From Paludibacteraceae bacterium (GTDB lineage: Bacteria > Bacteroidota > Bacteroidia > Bacteroidales > Paludibacteraceae), in contig JAEDGZ010000031.1 in NCBI GenBank assembly GCA_016297215.1, positions 1 through 21,144 on the forward strand: DNA of 21,144 nucleotides. The letters are read 5' to 3'. Position numbers and translations under genes: made by a program. The notes under the pieces are model-generated. The model ran no database searches. It saw nothing but the letters and a program-made list of their open reading frames with translations, and was not told the DNA's origin. Below are positions 12,563 to 19,631 of this stretch, piece after piece; position 1 is the stretch's first letter; each line of letters opens with the position of its first letter.

Positions 12563-12952
12563 TTATACACGGCGACGTTTCGGAGGACGGCAACCGTTGT
12601 GAGGCATAGGAGTAACATCCACGATTTCCACTACATCGATACCTGCTGCCACGCAAGCACGGATAGCGGACTCGCGACCTTGTCCCGGTCCTTTTACATA
12701 CGCTTTCACCTTACGCAAGCCAAGGTCGTAAGCCACCTTGCCGCAGTCTTGTGCTGCCATCTGCGCTGCATAAGGAGTATTCTTTTTCGAGCCACGGAAG
12801 CCCATCTTGCCGGCGGAAGACCAAGAGATAACCTGACCATCTCCGTTAGCAATAGTAACGATAACATTGTTGAAAGAAGACATCACATGGAGTTGACCAA
12901 CACCGTCAATCTTCACAACGCGCTTCTTAGCTGCAATTGCTTTCTTTGCCAT
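12563..12952 (-). CDS. rpsK: 30S ribosomal protein S11 (uS11)
   Basis: S11 sits on the platform of the small subunit, next to S18 and S21, close to the mRNA exit. The 129-residue length is typical. Landmarks are FNNVIVTIANGDGQVISWSSAG, GFRGSKKNTPYAAQMAA, KGPGQGRESAIRA and the C-terminal PMPHNGCRPPKRRRV. The basic N-terminus (MAKKAIAAKKR) is normal for bacteria. It is placed between rpsM and rpsD as in most bacteria. Confidence 0.98.
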   Translation of the reverse strand: MAKKAIAAKKRVVKIDGVGQLHVMSSFNNVIVTIANGDGQVISWSSAGKMGFRGSKKNTPYAAQMAAQDCGKVAYDLGLRKVKAYVKGPGQGRESAIRACVAAGIDVVEIVDVTPMPHNGCRPPKRRRV

Positions 12953-12988
12953 AATTCGTTTGATTTAATTAGAGTTGTTGGTTGTTGA

Positions 12989-13369
12989 TTACTTCGTTGC
13001 TTTCTTCTTGTTAGCAACCGTTTTCTTTTTACCTTTGCGCGTACGGGCATTATTCTTGGTCGATTGACCGCGAACAGGAAGACCGATACGGTGACGAACA
13101 CCGCGGTAACAACCAATATCCATCAAACGCTTGATATTAAGTTGAATCTCCGAACGAAGATCACCTTCCACTTTGTACTGTGCACCGATGATCTCACGGA
13201 TTTTAGCTGCTTGGTCATCCGTCCAATCCTGTACCTTGATGCTTGGGTCAACGCCTGCCTCTGCCAGAATCTTCTTTGCGCTTGAACGACCTATTCCGTA
13301 GATGTAAGTCAAACCGACTTCACCGCATTTGTTCTGCGGCAGATCTACACCGACAATTCTTATAGCCAT
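12989..13369 (-). CDS. rpsM: 30S ribosomal protein S13 (uS13)
   Basis: S13 is in the head of the small subunit, forms the bridge to L5 of the large subunit and contacts P-site tRNA. The 126 residues begin MAIRIVGVDLPQNKCGEVGL, continue with the helix-two-turns-helix YIYGIGRSSAKKIL, then HRIGLPVRGQSTKNNARTRKGK, and end in a lysine-rich tail (KKKTVANKKKATK) expected to reach toward tRNA. It follows rpmJ after a 67-nt gap that is A-rich in the transcript and has no obvious hairpin. Confidence 0.98.
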   Translation of the reverse strand: MAIRIVGVDLPQNKCGEVGLTYIYGIGRSSAKKILAEAGVDPSIKVQDWTDDQAAKIREIIGAQYKVEGDLRSEIQLNIKRLMDIGCYRGVRHRIGLPVRGQSTKNNARTRKGKKKTVANKKKATK

Positions 13370-13436
13370 AATTTTTTACTTAGGATAAATTTGTTTTTAA
13401 TTGTTTTTCTTACTTTTTCCGTCCATGAACACGCGC

Positions 13437-13553
13437 TTATCCTTGACGCATCTTCATTTTCGGCTCTTTCTTGTTGATTACATACAAGTGCCCTTTGCGG
13501 CGTACAATCTTGCAATCCGCATTGCGCTTCTTGATTGATGCTCTTACTTTCAT
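13437..13553 (-). CDS. rpmJ: 50S ribosomal protein L36 (bL36), zinc-free form
   Basis: A 38-residue protein found by reading the gap between infA and rpsM. It begins MKVRASIKKRNADCKIVRRK and ends KKEPKMKMRQG. L36 stabilises 23S rRNA near the L7/L12 stalk base. Compared with the zinc-ribbon form (C11, C14, C27, H33 in E. coli numbering), only C14 remains; the others are Asn, Asn and Met. It therefore belongs to the C-minus type that does not bind zinc. The start ATG is 22 nt after the infA stop. The infA-rpmJ-rpsM-rpsK order is canonical and supports the call. Confidence 0.95.
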   Translation of the reverse strand: MKVRASIKKRNADCKIVRRKGHLYVINKKEPKMKMRQG

Positions 13554-13575
13554 TGTTGTAAAAGTATTATTTGGG

Positions 13576-13794
13576 TTATTTATAACGGAACGATATGCGT
13601 CCTCTGGTCAAGTCATACGGGCTCATCTCCACTTTCACACGGTCGCCTGCCAATATCTTGATATAGTGCATACGCATCTTACCCGATATGGTAGCGATGA
13701 TGAGCGGACCATTTTCCAACTGCACGCGAAACATCGCATTGGAGAGTGCCTCGGTGATTACACCATCCACTTCAATTGCATCTTGCTTTGACAT
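13576..13794 (-). CDS. infA: Translation initiation factor IF-1
   Basis: IF-1 occupies the ribosomal A site during initiation and works with IF-2 and IF-3. At 72 residues it is standard length and forms one OB fold: MSKQDAIEVDGVITEALSNA, then FRVQLENG, ISGKMRMHYIKILAGDRVKVE and SPYDLTRGRISFRYK. The usual His of the LENGH motif is Pro. It lies 32 nt after map. The gap contains a near-match to the -7 consensus (see 13815-13822), so infA may also be expressed from its own promoter. Confidence 0.97.
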   Translation of the reverse strand: MSKQDAIEVDGVITEALSNAMFRVQLENGPLIIATISGKMRMHYIKILAGDRVKVEMSPYDLTRGRISFRYK

Positions 13795-13814
13795 ACTGCT
13801 GTTGTTCTTGGATG

Positions 13815-13822
13815 TAAAGTTA
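13815..13822 (-). promoter_or_regulatory. Possible internal promoter before infA
   Basis: The minus strand reads TAACTTTA-CATCC, differing from TAnnTTTG by only the last base and keeping the CA-n-C context. It is about 20 nt upstream of the infA ATG and just after the map stop. No matching -33 TTG is visible, so this remains weak. Confidence 0.25.
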
Positions 13823-13826
13823 GTAA

Positions 13827-14612
13827 TTAGATAAATCGGTCTCCTAAGACCTCCTTGATATAGTCAAACGTAGAGAGAATATCCGCCTTGCCATCGCGCA
13901 CGCAAACACTCAACTCATAGTGAGCAGCGGGCTTGCGGTCGGCTGTGCGGGCTGTCCATCCGTCTTCTTCGATAATCACGTTGCGACGCCCCAAACAAAT
14001 CATAGGCTCTATCGCAAGGGTCATACCCGACTTGAGGACAATACCGTTGCCGCGGCGACCATAGTTGCAGACCTCCGGCTCTTCGTGCATATCACGACCG
14101 ATGCCGTGTCCCACAAACTCACGAACAACAGAGTAGCCTGCGCGCTCGCAGTGAGTCTGAATGGTAGCACCTATATCCCCCAGGCGGCGACCGGTAATAG
14201 CCTGCTCAATACCGAGGTAGAGGGCTTCCTTCGTGGTGCGGAGCAGCTGCATTACCTCGGGCTTAACTTCGCCCACCGGGAAAGTGTACGCGCTGTCGGA
14301 GTGAAATCCGTTGAGCAAGATACAACTGTCCACTGAGATAATATCACCATCTTTGAGCACCACCTTGTCAGACGGAATACCATGCACCACCTGCTCGTTT
14401 ACCGAAGTACAAAGCGTGGCGGGGAATCCTTCGTAGCCGAGGCAAGAGGGTTTGCCCCCGTTATCCATGATAAACTCGTATGCCACCTTGTCCAGTTCGG
14501 CAGTCGTAACACCCGGCTTGATGACTTTTGCCAGTTCGGCAAAAGTCTTACCAAGCAGGATATTGCTTTGGCGCATCAGTTCTACCTCTTCGTCTGTCTT
14601 AAGGAAAATCAT
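13827..14612 (-). CDS. map: Methionine aminopeptidase type I
   Basis: Cytosolic metalloprotease that removes the initiator methionine from new proteins. The 261-residue protein has the pita-bread fold with all expected residues: H77 (VVHGIPS), metal ligands D95 and D106 in SVDSCILLNGFHSDSAYTF, H169 in VGHGIGRDMHE, H176, E202 in AIEPM and E233 in HYELSV. There is no N-terminal zinc-finger extension, so this is the short bacterial form. The gene lies 34 nt after secY and before infA, an arrangement shared by many bacteria. Confidence 0.98.
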   Translation of the reverse strand: MIFLKTDEEVELMRQSNILLGKTFAELAKVIKPGVTTAELDKVAYEFIMDNGGKPSCLGYEGFPATLCTSVNEQVVHGIPSDKVVLKDGDIISVDSCILLNGFHSDSAYTFPVGEVKPEVMQLLRTTKEALYLGIEQAITGRRLGDIGATIQTHCERAGYSVVREFVGHGIGRDMHEEPEVCNYGRRGNGIVLKSGMTLAIEPMICLGRRNVIIEEDGWTARTADRKPAAHYELSVCVRDGKADILSTFDYIKEVLGDRFI

Positions 14613-14646
14613 CTGTACGTTACTAACACTTAGTCCTTAATGCAGA

Positions 14647-15987
14647 TTAGTACGCCATAGCGCCGGAGCGACCTTTGATGCGCATGCCGGACTCGAAGAA
14701 TCCATCGTAGTGGCGCATGAGCAGGTGGCTCTCGATTTGCTGAAGGGTATCCAATATCACACCCACCATAATCAGAAGGCTGGTACCGCCGAAGAACTGC
14801 GCAAAGCCCATGCTTACACCAAAGAGGCGAGCGAAAGCAGGCAGGATAGCGATGATAGCCAACAGGATGGAACCAGGGAGCGTAATGCGCGACATAATCG
14901 AATCGATATACTCAGCCGTCTTCTTACCGGGCTTCACACCGGGAATAAAACCATTGTTCAGTTTCAGATTTTCTGCCATCTGAACAGGGTTGATGATGAT
15001 AGCGGTGTAGAAGTAGGTGAAAGCGATGATAAGGATAGCGAAGACGAGATTGTACCAGAAACCGTTGTTGTCGCTGAACGCACGCACAAAAGCGCCGCTA
15101 CCATCCGAGCTGAAGCCGGCGATGGCGATAGGAATAAACATGATGGCTTGCGCGAAGATGATAGGCATCACATTGGCCGCATTCACCTTCAGAGGAATGT
15201 ACTGACGTACACCACCATACTGCTTATTACCTTGGATGCGTTTTGCGTACTGCACGGGGATACGACGAGTACCTTGCACGAGCAGGATAGCAAATGCAAA
15301 CACAAGAATCAGGATAACAATCTCAACGATGAACACCATCAAGCCACCACCTGCTTCGTTCAAGCGGCTGGAGAACTCTTGGATGACAGCACTCGGGAAG
15401 CGCGCTACAATACCAATCAAGATGATGAAGGAAATACCGTTTCCTACACCACGGTCGGTAATGCGCTCACCCAACCACATCACAAACATAGAGCCTGCGC
15501 AGAGCAGGATAGTAGAGGATATGGTGAACCAGTTGAAACCGACTTCCAGCATCTGACCTGCTTGCGCCATCTGCACACGAAGGTTCACCAAGTAGCTGGG
15601 ACCTTGGAACAACAGGATAGCCACCGTCAGGTAACGTGTGATTTGATTCATCTTTTGGCGACCCGACTCACCCTCTTTCTGCATCTTTTGGAAATACGGC
15701 ACTGCTATGGTGAGCAGCTGTATCACGATAGACGCGGAGATATAGGGCATGATACCGAGCGCAAAGATAGATGCGTTGGAGAACGCACCACCCGAGAACA
15801 TATCCAAAAGTGCCATCAAGCCACCCGCTGTCTGCGAATGAAGTGCTGTCAGAGCCGTGGGGTCGATACCCGGGAGAACGATGAACGAACCGAAACGATA
15901 GATGAGCACGAACAAAAGCGTGGTCAACAATCGATTGCGGAGGTCCTCAATCTTCCAGATATTCTTACATGTTTCGATAAATTTCAT
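14647..15987 (-). CDS. secY: Protein translocase channel subunit SecY
   Basis: SecY forms the inner-membrane protein-conducting channel with SecE and SecG and is driven by SecA. The 446-residue protein shows ten hydrophobic segments at roughly 19-39, 72-95, 115-133, 153-172, 183-200, 217-236, 268-292, 313-333, 368-386 and 393-412. Conserved landmarks are GGAFSNASIFALGIMPYISA (66-85, plug/TM2), LGERITDRGVGNGIS (172-186), RRIPVQYAKR (241-250) and NPVQMAENLKLNNGFIPG (333-350). The C-terminus is GRSGAMAY. The gene is preceded by a 64-nt gap with a 10-bp hairpin that may reduce read-through from the ribosomal genes. It is needed to export the large signal-peptide protein encoded at the left of this window. 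Confidence 0.98.
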   Translation of the reverse strand: MKFIETCKNIWKIEDLRNRLLTTLLFVLIYRFGSFIVLPGIDPTALTALHSQTAGGLMALLDMFSGGAFSNASIFALGIMPYISASIVIQLLTIAVPYFQKMQKEGESGRQKMNQITRYLTVAILLFQGPSYLVNLRVQMAQAGQMLEVGFNWFTISSTILLCAGSMFVMWLGERITDRGVGNGISFIILIGIVARFPSAVIQEFSSRLNEAGGGLMVFIVEIVILILVFAFAILLVQGTRRIPVQYAKRIQGNKQYGGVRQYIPLKVNAANVMPIIFAQAIMFIPIAIAGFSSDGSGAFVRAFSDNNGFWYNLVFAILIIAFTYFYTAIIINPVQMAENLKLNNGFIPGVKPGKKTAEYIDSIMSRITLPGSILLAIIAILPAFARLFGVSMGFAQFFGGTSLLIMVGVILDTLQQIESHLLMRHYDGFFESGMRIKGRSGAMAY

Positions 15988-16013
15988 TTACTTTGCGTTT
16001 TTGAAAGGGAAAC

Positions 16014-16038
16014 GGATAGGAGTCCGAAACTCCTATCC
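16014..16038 (-). terminator. Hairpin in the rplO-secY gap (possible attenuator)
   Basis: GGATAGGAGT (16014-16023) and ACTCCTATCC (16029-16038) form a perfect 10-bp stem with a 5-nt loop that reads TTCGG on the minus strand. It is followed by GTTTCCCTTTC rather than a clean T-run. Located between the rplO stop and secY start, it could be a partial terminator or an RNA-processing or stability element. Confidence 0.5.
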
Positions 16039-16051
16039 CATCGCCCGACGA

Positions 16052-16498
16052 TTAAATCTTCACAATAGTACCGCCTGCAGCCGTGATAGCCTCTTCAGCC
16101 GATTTGCTGAAAGCGTTTGCCTCAACGGTCAGTTTAGCAGTCAGCGCACCGTTACCGAGAATCTTCACCAGTGCGGTCTTGCTTACGAAACCTGCCTCGC
16201 GAAGTTCTGCCAATCCGATTTTCTCGAGGTTCTTAGCCTCTGCCAATGCTTGGAGCACTGCGAGGTTGATCGCCTTGTACTCAACGTGGTTGATGTTCTT
16301 GAAGCCGAACTTCGGAAGACGACGTTGCATAGGCATCTGTCCACCCTCGAAACCGATTTTCTTCGAGTAACCGGAACGCGACTTAGCACCCTTATGACCA
16401 CGGGTAGAAGTGCCACCAAGCCCCGAACCGGCACCACGACCGATACGCTTAGCGGTCTTCACAGAACCTGCAGCCGGCGTTAAATTATGTAATTCCAT
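16052..16498 (-). CDS. rplO: 50S ribosomal protein L15 (uL15)
   Basis: Late-assembly protein of the large subunit that reaches into 23S rRNA. The 148-residue chain begins MELHNLTPAAGSVKTAKRIG and has the extended glycine/arginine-rich region RGAGSGLGGTSTRGHKGAKS followed by GYSKKIGFEGGQMPMQRRLPKFGF, typical of the family. The C-terminal globular part ends TAAGGTIVKI. It lies 21 nt after rpmD; the secY gene follows after a hairpin. Confidence 0.98.
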   Translation of the reverse strand: MELHNLTPAAGSVKTAKRIGRGAGSGLGGTSTRGHKGAKSRSGYSKKIGFEGGQMPMQRRLPKFGFKNINHVEYKAINLAVLQALAEAKNLEKIGLAELREAGFVSKTALVKILGNGALTAKLTVEANAFSKSAEEAITAAGGTIVKI

Positions 16499-16519
16499 AA
16501 TGATTTTAATTCTAAAGGG

Positions 16520-16696
16520 TTAATCAATTACTTTTACCAAGTGTTTTACCTTGTTTACCATACCGAGGATAGCAGGAGTAGCCTCATGCTCTACGATGGC
16601 ATTCATCTTACGGAGGCCCAAAGCCGCCATAGTCTCTTTCTGTACTTTCGGGCAGCGGATGATGCTGCGTACTTGTTGAATCTTAATAGTTGCCAT
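16520..16696 (-). CDS. rpmD: 50S ribosomal protein L30 (uL30)
   Basis: Small protein on the surface of the large subunit near 5S rRNA. The 58 residues read MATIKIQQVRSIIRCPKVQK at the start and AILGMVNKVKHLVKVID at the end, with the ferredoxin-like alternation expected. Two in-frame ATG codons exist (16702 and 16696); I chose the second because homologues begin MA-[ST]IK. It sits between rpsE (15-nt gap) and rplO as in other bacteria. Confidence 0.95.
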   Translation of the reverse strand: MATIKIQQVRSIIRCPKVQKETMAALGLRKMNAIVEHEATPAILGMVNKVKHLVKVID

Positions 16697-16711
16697 AGTC
16701 ATCGATACGTA

Positions 16712-17218
16712 TTATCCATTAAACACTGTAGAGAGGCTCACGCCACGGTTTTGTGCTACGGTGCGTGCGTCGCGCAATTCTGCGAGAGCAGCGATAGTAG
16801 CCTTCACGAGGTTGTGAGGGTTGGAAGAACCTTTTGCCTTAGCCAGCACGTCATTTACACCCACCGACTCCAGTACGGCACGCATAGCACCACCGGCTTT
16901 CACTCCGGTACCTTCGCTTGCGGGCTGGATATACACACGTGCGCCGCCAAACTTAGCATACTGCTCGTGGGGAATAGTACCTTTCAGTACAGGCACTTGA
17001 ATGAGGTTCTTCTTTGCAGCCTCTGTAGCCTTAGCAATAGCCGCCGTAACTTCACCTGCCTTACCCAGACCGTGACCTACGATGCCATTTCCATTTCCTA
17101 CAACGACGATGGCTGCGAATGTAAAGGTGCGACCACCTTTCGTAACTTTCGTTACGCGGTTAACTGCGACGAGGCGCTCCTTGAGTTCCAAGTCTTGTGT
17201 TGTTTTAACTCGATTCAT
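16712..17218 (-). CDS. rpsE: 30S ribosomal protein S5 (uS5)
   Basis: S5 lies near the decoding centre and helps mRNA unwinding and accuracy; changes here can give spectinomycin resistance or ram phenotypes. I chose the ATG at 17218 (MNRVKTTQDLELKERLVAVN, 168 residues) because the frame upstream overlaps rplR and its residues are not family-like. The N-terminal double-stranded-RNA-binding-like domain includes NRVTKVTKGGRTFTFAAIVV and GIVGHGLGKAGEVTAAI; the C-terminal domain shows ARVYIQPASEGTGVKAGGAM and DVLAKAKGSSNPHNLVKAT. The gap to rplR is 16 nt. Confidence 0.97.
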   Translation of the reverse strand: MNRVKTTQDLELKERLVAVNRVTKVTKGGRTFTFAAIVVVGNGNGIVGHGLGKAGEVTAAIAKATEAAKKNLIQVPVLKGTIPHEQYAKFGGARVYIQPASEGTGVKAGGAMRAVLESVGVNDVLAKAKGSSNPHNLVKATIAALAELRDARTVAQNRGVSLSTVFNG

Positions 17219-17234
17219 CTTAGTCTTCGTGTTT

Positions 17235-17579
17235 TTAGAATTGGAGACCTGCTTCGCGAGCAGCATCTGCTAATGATTGTACTCGACCATGATAGAGATA
17301 GCCGTTGCGGTCGAAAACGACTTCGTTCACACCGGCTTTCTTTGCAGCCTCGGCAATAGCCTTACCTACGAGGGCTGCTTTCTCCGACTTGGTCATTTTA
17401 TCTTTGATTCCGAGGGACGATGCGCTGGCGAGCGTTACGCCTTTGGTATCGTCAATCACTTGTGCGTAGATTTGGCTGTTGCTACGGAATACGGTCAGAC
17501 GAGGACGCTCAGCGGTACCCGACACCTTGGTGCGGATAGAGGCTTTAATCTTAAGTCTTCTTGCTATTTTCTGAATCAT
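17235..17579 (-). CDS. rplR: 50S ribosomal protein L18 (uL18)
   Basis: Binds 5S rRNA and anchors it to the central protuberance together with L5. The 114 residues begin MIQKIARRLKIKASIRTKVS, continue GTAERPRLTVFRSNSQIYAQVIDD and end FDRNGYLYHGRVQSLADAAREAGLQF. The conserved features ERPRL-V-RS and F-DR-GY-YHGRV are present. An AAAGGAAG stretch 8-15 nt upstream of the start may act as a weak ribosome binding site. It lies 15 nt after rplF and 16 nt before rpsE. Confidence 0.97.
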   Translation of the reverse strand: MIQKIARRLKIKASIRTKVSGTAERPRLTVFRSNSQIYAQVIDDTKGVTLASASSLGIKDKMTKSEKAALVGKAIAEAAKKAGVNEVVFDRNGYLYHGRVQSLADAAREAGLQF

Positions 17580-17594
17580 AATACTTCCTTTCTA

Positions 17595-18152
17595 TTATTT
17601 ACCAGCCGACTTACCAGCCTTACGACGTACAACTTCACCTTGGAAACGAATACCCTTGCCTTTGTAGGGCTCCGGCTTACGGAACGAGCGAATCTTGGCG
17701 CAAACCTGACCAAGCAGTTGCTTGTCAGCCGACTCCAAAATCACGAGCGGGTTTTGGTTACGTTCCGACTTGGTCTCCACCTTAACCTCCTTGGGCAAGC
17801 CCAGGTAGATAGGGTGTGTATAGCCGAGCGAGAGGTTGAGCACCTGCGGTTGAGACAACTCAACACGGTAGCCGACACCTACGAACTCCAATACTTTCTT
17901 ATAACCATCATGTACACCAACCACCATGTTGTGAATCAATGCACGATACAAACCGTGTTTCGAGCGCATCTCTTTCTCGTCGTTCGGACGAGTAACGTGA
18001 CACACACCATCCTCAACGGTTACGATGATTTGAGGATCAACAGCCTGGGTCAATTCACCCTTAGGACCTTTCACGGTTACTACATTCTCAGGGCTAACGG
18101 TTACGGTTACGCCTGCAGGGATTGCGATAGGTAATTTACCAATTCTTGACAT
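17595..18152 (-). CDS. rplF: 50S ribosomal protein L6 (uL6)
   Basis: L6 binds near the sarcin-ricin loop and the factor-binding site of the large subunit. The 185-residue protein shows two repeated alpha/beta domains (about 1-82 and 83-175), starting MSRIGKLPIAIPAGVTVTVS, with GPKGELTQAV, the second-domain signature EFVGVGYRVE, and the C-terminal PEPYKGKGIRFQGEVVRRKAGKSAGK. It is unusual among its neighbours in having a strong Shine-Dalgarno sequence (18161-18167). Gap to rpsH is 18 nt. Confidence 0.98.
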   Translation of the reverse strand: MSRIGKLPIAIPAGVTVTVSPENVVTVKGPKGELTQAVDPQIIVTVEDGVCHVTRPNDEKEMRSKHGLYRALIHNMVVGVHDGYKKVLEFVGVGYRVELSQPQVLNLSLGYTHPIYLGLPKEVKVETKSERNQNPLVILESADKQLLGQVCAKIRSFRKPEPYKGKGIRFQGEVVRRKAGKSAGK

Positions 18153-18160
18153 AGTCTTCT

Positions 18161-18167
18161 CCTCCTT
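18161..18167 (-). promoter_or_regulatory. Strong Shine-Dalgarno sequence of rplF
   Basis: The minus strand reads AAGGAGG, with 8 nt between its GGAGG core and the rplF ATG. Most genes in this window have no such site, as is usual for Bacteroidota, so this is a notable exception. A second one, AAGGAG at 19638-19643 before rplE, lies inside the last codons of rplX. Confidence 0.6.
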
Positions 18168-18170
18168 ACA

Positions 18171-18566
18171 TTAATAAACATAACAAATAACCTCACCACC
18201 GAGTTGCTGTCCTACAGCCTCTTTGTCAGTCATCACACCCTTCGAAGTGGAGAGGATAGCGATACCGAGACCGTTGAGCACGCGCGGCATATCACGATAG
18301 CCAGCATACTTACGAAGACCGGGGGTTGATACACGTTGTAAACTCTTGATGGCGTTAACTTTGTTAACGGGATCATACTTCAAGGCAATCTTGATAGTGC
18401 CCTGAGGTCCATCCTCCACGAACTTGTAGGAAAGGATATAACCTTTCTCAAACAAGATACGCGTGATCTCTTTCTTCAGATTCGAAGCCGGCACCTCTAC
18501 TACGCGGTGTCCTGCTTTGATTGCATTCCTGAGTCGAGTCAGGTAATCTGCGATAGGATCTGTCAT
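18171..18566 (-). CDS. rpsH: 30S ribosomal protein S8 (uS8)
   Basis: S8 binds helix 21 of 16S rRNA early in assembly of the central domain. The 131 residues begin MTDPIADYLTRLRNAIKAGH and end ILSTSKGVMTDKEAVGQQLGGEVICYVY; the C-terminal motif STSKGVMT-KEA and GGE is diagnostic. In E. coli S8 also represses the spc operon by binding mRNA near rplE. Here an unusual 241-nt spacer with a hairpin separates rpsH from rpsN, and a short stem TCCCG/CGGGA sits about 20 nt before the start, so control at this point is possible. Confidence 0.98.
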   Translation of the reverse strand: MTDPIADYLTRLRNAIKAGHRVVEVPASNLKKEITRILFEKGYILSYKFVEDGPQGTIKIALKYDPVNKVNAIKSLQRVSTPGLRKYAGYRDMPRVLNGLGIAILSTSKGVMTDKEAVGQQLGGEVICYVY

Positions 18567-18807
18567 AAATGTTTTGTTGTTAAATTAATCCCGCCTGTCG
18601 GGACAATATTTAATAATTTTGTTATCAGTCTGCCATCTCACAAGGAGAAGTGCAAACAATTATACTCCACAAAAACCGTGCCATACTATATAGCATGTCA
18701 TACTAAAATGCAGATTGTCATGTTTTTTCTCCCTATGCGGGCAAACTTTGGCAGTAAATCTCCGGAGGTGAACCTGATGCCACCTCCGGAAATTTGTAGG
18801 GTAGCAA
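18567..18807 (-). other. 241-nt spacer between rpsN and rpsH with hairpin
   Basis: The other gaps of this cluster in the window are 2-67 nt, so this one is exceptional. It holds no credible gene (one seven-codon ATG frame only). The main structure is TCCGGAGGTG (18761-18770) with CACCTCCGGA (18781-18790), a perfect 10-bp stem with a 10-nt loop, starting 17 nt after the rpsN stop. No U-run follows, so it is not a standard terminator. GGAGGT, a Shine-Dalgarno-like core, is buried in the stem. A second small stem (TCCCG-5 nt-CGGGA) lies just before rpsH. Confidence 0.6.
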
Positions 18808-19077
18808 TTACCAACTTGCTTTCTTCACGCCGGGGATTAAGCCTTTGGAAGCCATCTCGCGGAACTGAATACGACTCAAGCCGAATGCACGCATGTAACC
18901 TTTCGGACGACCCGTGATTTTGCAACGGTTGTGCAGACGTACGGGGCTAGCGTTCTTAGGCAGGGCTTGGAGACCGATGTAGTCACCATCCTTGAGGAGT
19001 TGTGCACGTTTAGCAGCGTATTTCGCTACCAATTTAGCGCGCTTTACCTCGCGGGCTTTCATTGATTCTTTTGCCAT
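18808..19077 (-). CDS. rpsN: 30S ribosomal protein S14 (uS14), zinc-free long form
   Basis: S14 is in the head of the small subunit, needed for A-site function and late assembly. The 89 residues begin MAKESMKAREVKRAKLVAKY and end LIPGVKKASW, with RLHNRCKITGRPKGYMRAFGLSRIQFREMA. Only one cysteine (NRCKITGR) remains of the CxxC-CxxC set, so this is the long zinc-independent type. The start is 8 nt after the rplE stop. Downstream is the unusual 241-nt spacer. Confidence 0.98.
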   Translation of the reverse strand: MAKESMKAREVKRAKLVAKYAAKRAQLLKDGDYIGLQALPKNASPVRLHNRCKITGRPKGYMRAFGLSRIQFREMASKGLIPGVKKASW

Positions 19078-19085
19078 AGTCTATA

Positions 19086-19628
19086 TTACTTTTTGAAGGG
19101 TAAGCCAAACTCACGCAACAGAGCAAAGCCCTCTTCGTCGGTCTGAGCAGTGGTCACGAAAGTGATGTTCATACCCAGCAGTTTGGTAATGTTATCAATG
19201 TTAATTTCAGGGAAGATAATCTGCTCTTGGATGCCGAGGGTGTAGTTACCTCTGCCGTCCATCTTGCTCGGAATACCTTTGAAGTCGCGGATACGGGGCA
19301 GCGCCACGCGCACGAGGCGCTCCAAGAACTCGTACATACGCTCGCCGCGGAGGGTAACGCGCACGCCGATAGGCATTTTCTTACGCACCTTGAAGTTAGC
19401 GATATCTTTCTTGGAGAGGGTAGCCACTGCTTTCTGACCTGCGATGGCGGTCATCTCGGCTTGTGCTACGTCGATGATTTTCTTGTCAGCGACAGCATCT
19501 CCCAGACCCTGATTGAGGACGATCTTCGTGAGTTTCGGGCACTGCATTACTGTAGTGTAGTTGAACTCTTTCATCAAGATAGGAACGATACGCTCCTGGT
19601 AATCTTGCTTCAAACTTGCTGTATTCAT
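19086..19628 (-). CDS. rplE: 50S ribosomal protein L5 (uL5)
   Basis: L5 binds 5S rRNA and forms an intersubunit bridge with S13. The 180 residues begin MNTASLKQDYQERIVPILMK, continue with TKIVLNQGLGDAV, ATLSKKDIANFKVRKKMPIG, VRVTLRGERMYEFLERL and end EEGFALLREFGLPFKK. The start is only 3 nt after the rplX stop, and a Shine-Dalgarno core AAGGAG (19638-19643) lies inside the end of rplX, indicating translational coupling. Confidence 0.98.
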   Translation of the reverse strand: MNTASLKQDYQERIVPILMKEFNYTTVMQCPKLTKIVLNQGLGDAVADKKIIDVAQAEMTAIAGQKAVATLSKKDIANFKVRKKMPIGVRVTLRGERMYEFLERLVRVALPRIRDFKGIPSKMDGRGNYTLGIQEQIIFPEINIDNITKLLGMNITFVTTAQTDEEGFALLREFGLPFKK

Positions 19629-19631
19629 TGC

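Noticed and set aside
14710..16068. 452-residue plus-strand frame opposite secY
   Set aside because: Antisense shadow of secY; His/Gln/Asp-rich composition is the complement of hydrophobic codons.
18698..18925. 75-residue minus-strand frame in the rpsN 3' end and spacer
   Set aside because: Mostly out-of-frame rpsN; no start context and no conservation evidence.
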